Positions 20,527 to 24,596 of a stretch of 24,596 nucleotides of DNA are shown piece by piece. The position numbers and the translations under genes are program-made. This DNA is from Nitrospira sp. (lineage in GTDB: Bacteria > Nitrospirota > Nitrospiria > Nitrospirales > Nitrospiraceae). The notes under the pieces are model-generated. The model did not search any database. It was not told the origin of the DNA and saw only the letters and a program-made list of their open reading frames with translations. Location of the stretch: positions 1 through 24,596 of the forward strand of contig JANYBU010000371.1 in NCBI GenBank assembly GCA_025360665.1, read 5' to 3'. Positions within the stretch are counted from its first letter, which is position 1. Every line of letters starts with the position of its first letter.

Positions 20527-21537
20527 ATGAGCGGGGTTACTATCACAGACATCATCGGTAGCATAGAAAAGCGGATCGAAGACCATCGATTCGTGAATGG
20601 AAGAATATCAAGTCAAATAAATATTCTTGCGCTCAATGCCACCATAGAAGCGGCGAGAGCTGGCGATGCCGGTAGGGGATTTGCTGTGGTGGCCTCCGAG
20701 GTAAAAAACCTTGCCGCGCAAGCCGCCAACGCCTCTACAGAGCTGGGTGCTATACGGTCTGAAACGAGTGAATTGCAGAGGCAGTTCGCTGAAAAAGAGG
20801 CTGACCGTCTTTCGGAAATGTCGCAGACCCTGGTGCAGTTTATCGTACGCAATTTGTATGAACGCACCGCTGACGTTCGTTGGTGGGCGACGGATGATGC
20901 GCTATTCCGCTGTTTGGGATCGCTGGATCGAGCCTCCATTGATCATGCTGTCGAACGGCTTGGTCTCATCAATCGTTTCTATTCTGTGTATCTGAACCTT
21001 GTATTGGTGGGGATCGATGGAAAAATCATTGCCTGTTCACATCCGGCTCAATTCCCCAAGGTAACCGGCGCCGATATTTCCAAAGTACCTTGGTTCCAGA
21101 AGGCGATGGCGACTACGAGCGGGGATCAGTACGTGGCGGATGATATTTCCCACGATTCGCTCCATGGCGATAAATTGGTGGCGGTGTACGCTGCCACCGT
21201 TCGTAAGGATGGGAAAAAGGATGGAAAGATAGTCGGTGTTCTGGGCGTCATGTTTGATTGGGAAGATCAAGCCAAAACCATCGTTCAGACAGAGCCTTCA
21301 TTATCTGAAGACGAATGGAAACGCAGCCGCGTGATCTTGCTGGATCAGAAAATGCGCATTATTGCAGCATCCGATAATAATGGAATCCTCTTGCCGTTCA
21401 TGCTGGAACATAAAGGACAACAAAAAGGCCATTATTCCAATGCCAACCATGAGTTGGTTGCGTTTGCAAAGACTCTTGGTTACCAGGAATATGACGGCCT
21501 CGGATGGTATGCGGTTATCGTGCAGACACTTAAATGA
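20527..21537 (+). CDS. Soluble MCP-tip / Cache protein with reversed domain order
   Basis: The 336-residue protein has no membrane segment or signal peptide. Residues about 20-75 are a minimal chemoreceptor signalling tip: SSQINILALNATIEAARAGD, then AGRGFAVVASEVKNLAAQAA. No HAMP domain or full methylation helices flank it. Residues about 115-335 look like a double Cache sensor domain: YLNLVLVGIDGKIIACS, WFQKAMATTSGDQYVADDIS, VYAATVRK, VLGVMFDW, RVILLDQKMRIIAASD, and the final LGWYAVIVQTLK. Cache domains are usually extracellular and N-terminal, so this is an inverted cytoplasmic layout. It could join arrays through CheA/CheW and sense an internal metabolite. GGAGGT at 20514-20519 fixes the start. 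Base composition looks more AT-rich than its neighbours, a possible sign of transfer. Confidence 0.8.
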   Translation: MSGVTITDIIGSIEKRIEDHRFVNGRISSQINILALNATIEAARAGDAGRGFAVVASEVKNLAAQAANASTELGAIRSETSELQRQFAEKEADRLSEMSQTLVQFIVRNLYERTADVRWWATDDALFRCLGSLDRASIDHAVERLGLINRFYSVYLNLVLVGIDGKIIACSHPAQFPKVTGADISKVPWFQKAMATTSGDQYVADDISHDSLHGDKLVAVYAATVRKDGKKDGKIVGVLGVMFDWEDQAKTIVQTEPSLSEDEWKRSRVILLDQKMRIIAASDNNGILLPFMLEHKGQQKGHYSNANHELVAFAKTLGYQEYDGLGWYAVIVQTLK

Positions 21538-21551
21538 AGCTCCCCGCAAGG

Positions 21552-21672
21552 GACGGGGTAAGGGGGTAACGGGGTCTGCAACTTCTATCCGGCTACCCCG
21601 ACTATCCCTTTATCCCGACTACCTCCGTATCCCCTTACCCCGCATCCCGATATCCCGACTACCCCGCATCCC
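21552..21672. repeat. 8-bp-period G/C-rich inverted repeat
   Basis: CGGGGTAAGGGG at 21554-21565 is complementary to 21631-21642, within GGGGTAAG/GGGGTAAC units on the left and C-rich complements (TACCCCGAC, TATCCCGAC) on the right. The right side extends into further TACCCCGCATCCCG units. Third copy of the family seen at 11766 and 12712. Confidence 0.75.
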
Positions 21673-21692
21673 GGATGCGCCCTGTCATTGGC

Positions 21693-21720
21693 TCAACTTT
21701 CAAAGGGCCAAGACCGACAA
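21693..21720 (+). promoter_or_regulatory. Weak sigma-28-like candidate before the receiver gene
   Basis: TCAA, 16 nt, then ACCGACAA. One base of the -10 differs from ACCGATAA and the spacer is one base longer than the standard. It lies 58 nt before the ATG at 21778. Tentative. Confidence 0.2.
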
Positions 21721-21777
21721 TATACAGACAAGGAAAGCCAGTGCAACTCGGCGAGCCACGAGCCTGAAGGAGAGGCG

Positions 21778-22149
21778 ATGCCATCTATTCTCATTATTGA
21801 CGACGACGACAGTCTTCGCGATTCCCTGCGCCGGACCCTGCACAAGGAAGGCTACACAATTATGGAAGCGAGTGAGGGCGGGCGAGGGCTGAAACAACTT
21901 GAGCGTTCGCCGGTTGACGTGATCCTGCTCGACATGTTCATGCCGGATAAGGACGGTCTAGAAACCATCGGGGTACTCCGCCGCACGCATCCCGGAATCC
22001 GAATCATTGCGATGTCCGGCGGGGGGTTCAAAGGCACGGTCGATGTTCTGCACGTTGCGAAAAAGCTGGGTGTTCGGCGAACGCTGGCCAAGCCCTTTAC
22101 GCGGGAGCAACTGCTCGATGCCCTACGCGAGGAGCTGTTACCACATTAG
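21778..22149 (+). CDS. Single-domain response regulator
   Basis: A 123-residue receiver domain without an output domain: acidic residues D8-D11 (LIIDDDDSLRDSL), phosphoacceptor D52 in ILLDMFMPDKDG, S80 in AMSGGG, and K105 in LAKPFTREQLLDAL. The FKGTVDVLHVAKKLGVRRTL segment is like the receivers found next to PAS-type sensor kinases. AAGGAGAGG at about 21767-21775 supports ATG 21778. Its natural partner is probably the broken histidine kinase just downstream, so it may now be without its kinase or be driven by CheA. The TAG stop overlaps the first bases of the palindromic element at 22148. Confidence 0.9.
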   Translation: MPSILIIDDDDSLRDSLRRTLHKEGYTIMEASEGGRGLKQLERSPVDVILLDMFMPDKDGLETIGVLRRTHPGIRIIAMSGGGFKGTVDVLHVAKKLGVRRTLAKPFTREQLLDALREELLPH

Positions 22150-22338
22150 CCCGCATTATTCATGACGGTTCGTCGCGAAATCGCGCAGTCGCGTGCGAGA
22201 CGGGCATGCGGAGCCGCGAGGGCCCGAGGCGTACTTGAAAAGTACATCGAGGGAGCGAGCGGCGAGCCTGCCCGCCGAAGGCTCGTCGCAGCAGCGAATC
22301 CGCGATTGCAGCAGAAGCGCTCATGAATAATGTGGGCT
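22148..22338. repeat. Palindromic interspersed element type 2 (MITE-like), 191 bp
   Basis: The ends AGCCCGCATTATTCATGA (22148-22165) and TCATGAATAATGTGGGCT (22321-22338) are 18-bp inverted repeats with one mismatch. The interior is GC-rich with further short complementary stretches (TCGCGAAATCGCG, GCGAATCCGCGATT) and no gene. Its left end overlaps the stop codon of the receiver gene. I recall similar sequences in Nitrospira genomes. Confidence 0.75.
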
Positions 22339-22350
22339 AAGCCAATGGTC

Positions 22351-22363
22351 TAGCAGGATGCTG
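22351..22363. repeat. Isolated end motif of palindromic element type 1
   Basis: TAGCAGGATGCTG matches the end of the element at 9751-9875 (there read as CAGCATCCTGCTA-like on the other strand). It lies 12 nt after the type 2 element and directly before the broken reading frame of the histidine kinase, so it marks a rearranged junction. Confidence 0.5.
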
Positions 22364-22367
22364 GTAG

Positions 22368-24455
22368 GGGTATGCATTCAGCGCCTTTGCGCGAGACATC
22401 ACAGCGCGCAAGCGAGCCGAGTCGGAACAGACGAGGTTATTGATGGTCCTCAATACCAGCCCGAACGAAACGTACATGTTCCGCACCGACACGTTGCGCT
22501 TTACCAACGTCAATCGGAGCGCGCTCGACAATCTTGGCTATACCCTCGAAGCCATGCAGGCCATGACCCCCATCGATATTAAACCGGAGGCGACGGAGGC
22601 CTCCTTCCGGGAATTAATCAACCCGCTCCTGACCGGTGAACACGCACAACTCATTTTCCAAACCGTGCACCAGCGCAAAAACGGCAGCACCTATCCGGTG
22701 GAGGTTCATTTGCAAGTTGTTGAGCAGGGTGAGGAACGGACCTTCTTCGCCTTTGTTCATGACGTCACTGCGCACCAGCAGCAGCAGCGTCATCAGACCA
22801 CGCAACACGCCATCACTCGACTGCTGTTGGAGTCAAACACGCTGGAGGAAGCCGCTCCATACATCATGGGAATGATCTGCCAGACATTGGACTGGAATGT
22901 GGGCATCATGTGGAGGGTGGACGAGGAGATGCAGGTATTGCGCTGTGTCGAGGTCTGGGATGAGAAGGCCGACAGCACACAGTTCATCGTACGCACCAGG
23001 CAGAGCAACTTCGCAATAGGGATAGGGCTTCCTGGCCGGGTGTGGAAGAGCAGAAGGGTCGAGTGGATTACCGACGTAACGCGTGACGACAATTTCCCGC
23101 GTGCCCCCGCTGCCTTCAATGAGGGGTTGCACGCCGCCTTTGCCTTTCCAATTGGGATCCGTGATCGGCTCTATGGCGTCATGGAATTCTTTGCTGCAGC
23201 ACTTCGCGAACCCGACCAGAAACTTCTGGACATGTTCGAAGGCCTTGCGGGGCAGATTTCACAGTTTCTGAACCGCAAACAGGCGGAGCAGCGCCTGCAA
23301 AACGCGAAGAGCCAAGCTGAACAAGCCGCGCGCGAAAGAGCTGAGATCCTTGCTACGGTGGAGGCGTTCTTTATCTGTGTCAACGGTGAGGGGGCTGTTA
23401 CAACGTGGACACCTCGTGCGGAGGCCATCTTCAGCATCTCCCTTGGCGAGGCACTTGGCCAGTCCTTCACGAAGCTTCCAATCCAGTGGAGTTGGGAGGA
23501 GCTGCTCGTGGCGATGGGGAAGGCTGGTGACACGATCAAGTCTATCCGGGTGGACAAGATACGGCTGGCTCTTCCGAACGGGAAGGAGCTATTTCTCAAA
23601 CTGACCGTGTCGCCGATCTGTGACGATCGCGGTGTGACCTATATCTTCATGGGGGAGGATATTTCAGACCGTCTGGTCCTCGAGCACGAGCTGGTGCAGG
23701 CGCAAAAACTGGAATCCATCGGACACCTGGCGGCCGGCATCGCCCACGAGATCAACACGCCGACCCAGTTCGTCGGCGACAACGTGCGTTTTCTGTCCGA
23801 CTCGTTCTCCGATATTGGCCGCCTGCTCGAGCAGTACCAGCGCCTGTTGGCGGCGGCCAAGACCGGGGTGTGCCCGGAGGCCCTCATCGAGACATGCGAG
23901 GCGGCCAACCGCGGGGCTGATTTGGAGTATCTCCTCGCCGAAATCACGAAGGCCATCGAGCAATCGGCGGAAGGGATCGATCGGGTGGCGACGATCGTGC
24001 GGGCGATGAAAGAATTCGCCCATCCGGGGGGCAGAGAAAAGGCAGCGGTCAATCTCAATAAGGCGATTGAGAGCACGATAACCGTCGCACGGAACGAGTG
24101 GAAGTACGTGGCCGACCTGCACACCAATCTGGATCCGTCCCTGCCTCCAGTGCCCTGCCTGGTGGGGGAATTCAAGCAGGTGGTGCTGAACATGATCGTC
24201 AATGCGACGCACGCCATTGCCGACGCCGTCAAAGGCACCGGCGGGAAGGGCACGATCACGATCTGCACAGGTCGCGTGGGCGACTTCGTTGAGGTCCGCA
24301 TCGCCGATACCGGCATGGGGATTCCGGAATCCATTCGACACAAGATTTTCGATTCGTTCTTTACGACCAAAGAAGTGGGGAAGGGAACCGGGCAGGGGCT
24401 GGCCATCGCCCGGTCTGTGGTTGTAAACAAGCATGGTGGGACCATCGCAGTAGAC
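22368..24455 (+). pseudogene. PAS-GAF-PAS sensor histidine kinase, truncated at both ends
   Basis: The frame encodes a sensor kinase. Just after an in-frame TAG at 22365 it reads FSAFARDITARKRAE, the closing motif of a PAS/PAC domain, so the front of the gene has been lost. An ATG at 22443 with GAGG upstream could still start translation. From there come a PAS domain (about 1-105), a GAF domain (about 115-275), a second PAS (about 300-410), the dimerisation domain with phosphorylated H435 in AAGIAHEINTPTQF, and the ATPase domain (NMIVNATHAI, IADTGMGIPE, GKGTGQGLAIA). At about 24452-24461, after HGGTIAVD, homology stops and the end of an IS3-family element begins, removing the last ATPase strands. 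The frame happens to stay open to the window edge. It probably once phosphorylated the adjacent receiver protein. Confidence 0.82.
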
Positions 24456-24596
24456 AGAAGTGGCCCCATTCGTTTGAACAGCCGGCCGAGCTTTGTAAGT
24501 GGCGTCTCTGCTGATGCTTACGCTGCCAGTTTACCCGTCGGCAGCATCACGGCATACGCCTCATCAGGTGTTTGCTTGTCCAGGCTCGAATGCGGC
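24455..24596 (-). mobile_element. End of an IS3-family insertion sequence
   Basis: The kinase reading frame is abruptly replaced by sequence that encodes an IS3-type transposase C-terminus on the minus strand. The outer end begins near AGAAGTGGCCCCATTCG (about 24456-24472), which has the look of an IS3-group terminal repeat. The exact boundary cannot be fixed without the other end and the target duplication. The rest of the element lies outside the window. Confidence 0.78.
24518..24596 (-). CDS. IS3-family transposase (OrfB), C-terminal end only
   Basis: On the minus strand the last 25 codons read RPHSSLDKQTPDEAYA-like sequence (PHSSLDKQTPDEAYAVMLP and then TGKLAA) and end with TAA at 24518-24520. 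'RPHSSL...TPdeaY' is the signature end of the DDE integrase core domain in IS3-family transposases. The gene continues beyond the window. The element is inserted in the histidine kinase gene in the opposite orientation. Confidence 0.85.
   Translation of the reverse strand, partial: PHSSLDKQTPDEAYAVMLPTGKLAA

Noticed and set aside
23639..24469. 276- and 256-codon minus-strand frames
   Set aside because: They are antisense to the histidine kinase, whose HisKA and ATPase motifs are clear.

Overview
The window is a GC-rich bacterial chromosome segment carrying a flagellar late-gene and chemotaxis/motor cluster. I think Nitrospira (phylum Nitrospirota) is the most likely source. This rests on my memory of similar intergenic repeat families in that genus and on the gene set, not on a database comparison. 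Nearly every gene lies on the + strand.

Layout. (1) 1-1347: the 5' part of a minus-strand bactofilin gene, then about 1.1 kb with no intact gene, holding 7-bp-period repeats and a decayed coding remnant. (2) 1348-6485: filament genes fliC (flagellin), flaG, fliD (cap) and fliS (flagellin chaperone), with a FliA (sigma-28) promoter sequence in front of fliD. (3) 6684-9744: a FlgN/FliT-like chaperone candidate, a small FlgM-N-terminus-like protein translationally coupled to a REC-like/GAF/GGDEF diguanylate cyclase, and a PilZ c-di-GMP receptor. (4) 9751-10448: a small interspersed palindromic element and a short excisionase-type HTH protein. (5) 10648-13700: cheY, cheZ, motA, motB. (6) 13745-21537: a chemotaxis operon headed by a second sigma-28 promoter sequence: STAS protein, membrane-anchored CheZ-like protein, second cheY, cheA, cheW, a transmembrane MCP, and a soluble MCP with reversed domain order. 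(7) 21778-24596: a lone receiver protein, a second palindromic element, and a sensor histidine kinase broken at both ends, by repeat elements at its 5' side and by an IS3-family insertion at its 3' side.

How the genes fit together. CheA, CheW and the two receptors form the sensory array. One or both CheY proteins carry the signal to the motor, which MotA and MotB power. CheZ ends the signal. FliC, FlaG, FliD and FliS build the filament. The cyclase, the PilZ protein and a GspE/MshE-N-like tandem repeat in the CheA linker suggest a c-di-GMP connection. No cheR or cheB is present in the window, though the MCP ends in a CheR/CheB-tether-like pentapeptide.

Most unusual. Many gene junctions carry degenerate short-period repeats of 7, 8 or 9 bp, usually arranged as opposed arms able to fold into long hairpins, several ending close to the next ribosome-binding site. 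One 7-bp array lies inside the cheA reading frame. Other points are a CheZ with two CxxC motifs in an internal duplication, a membrane-anchored protein carrying the CheZ D-x3-Q signature, and an inverted, membrane-free Cache/MCP protein.
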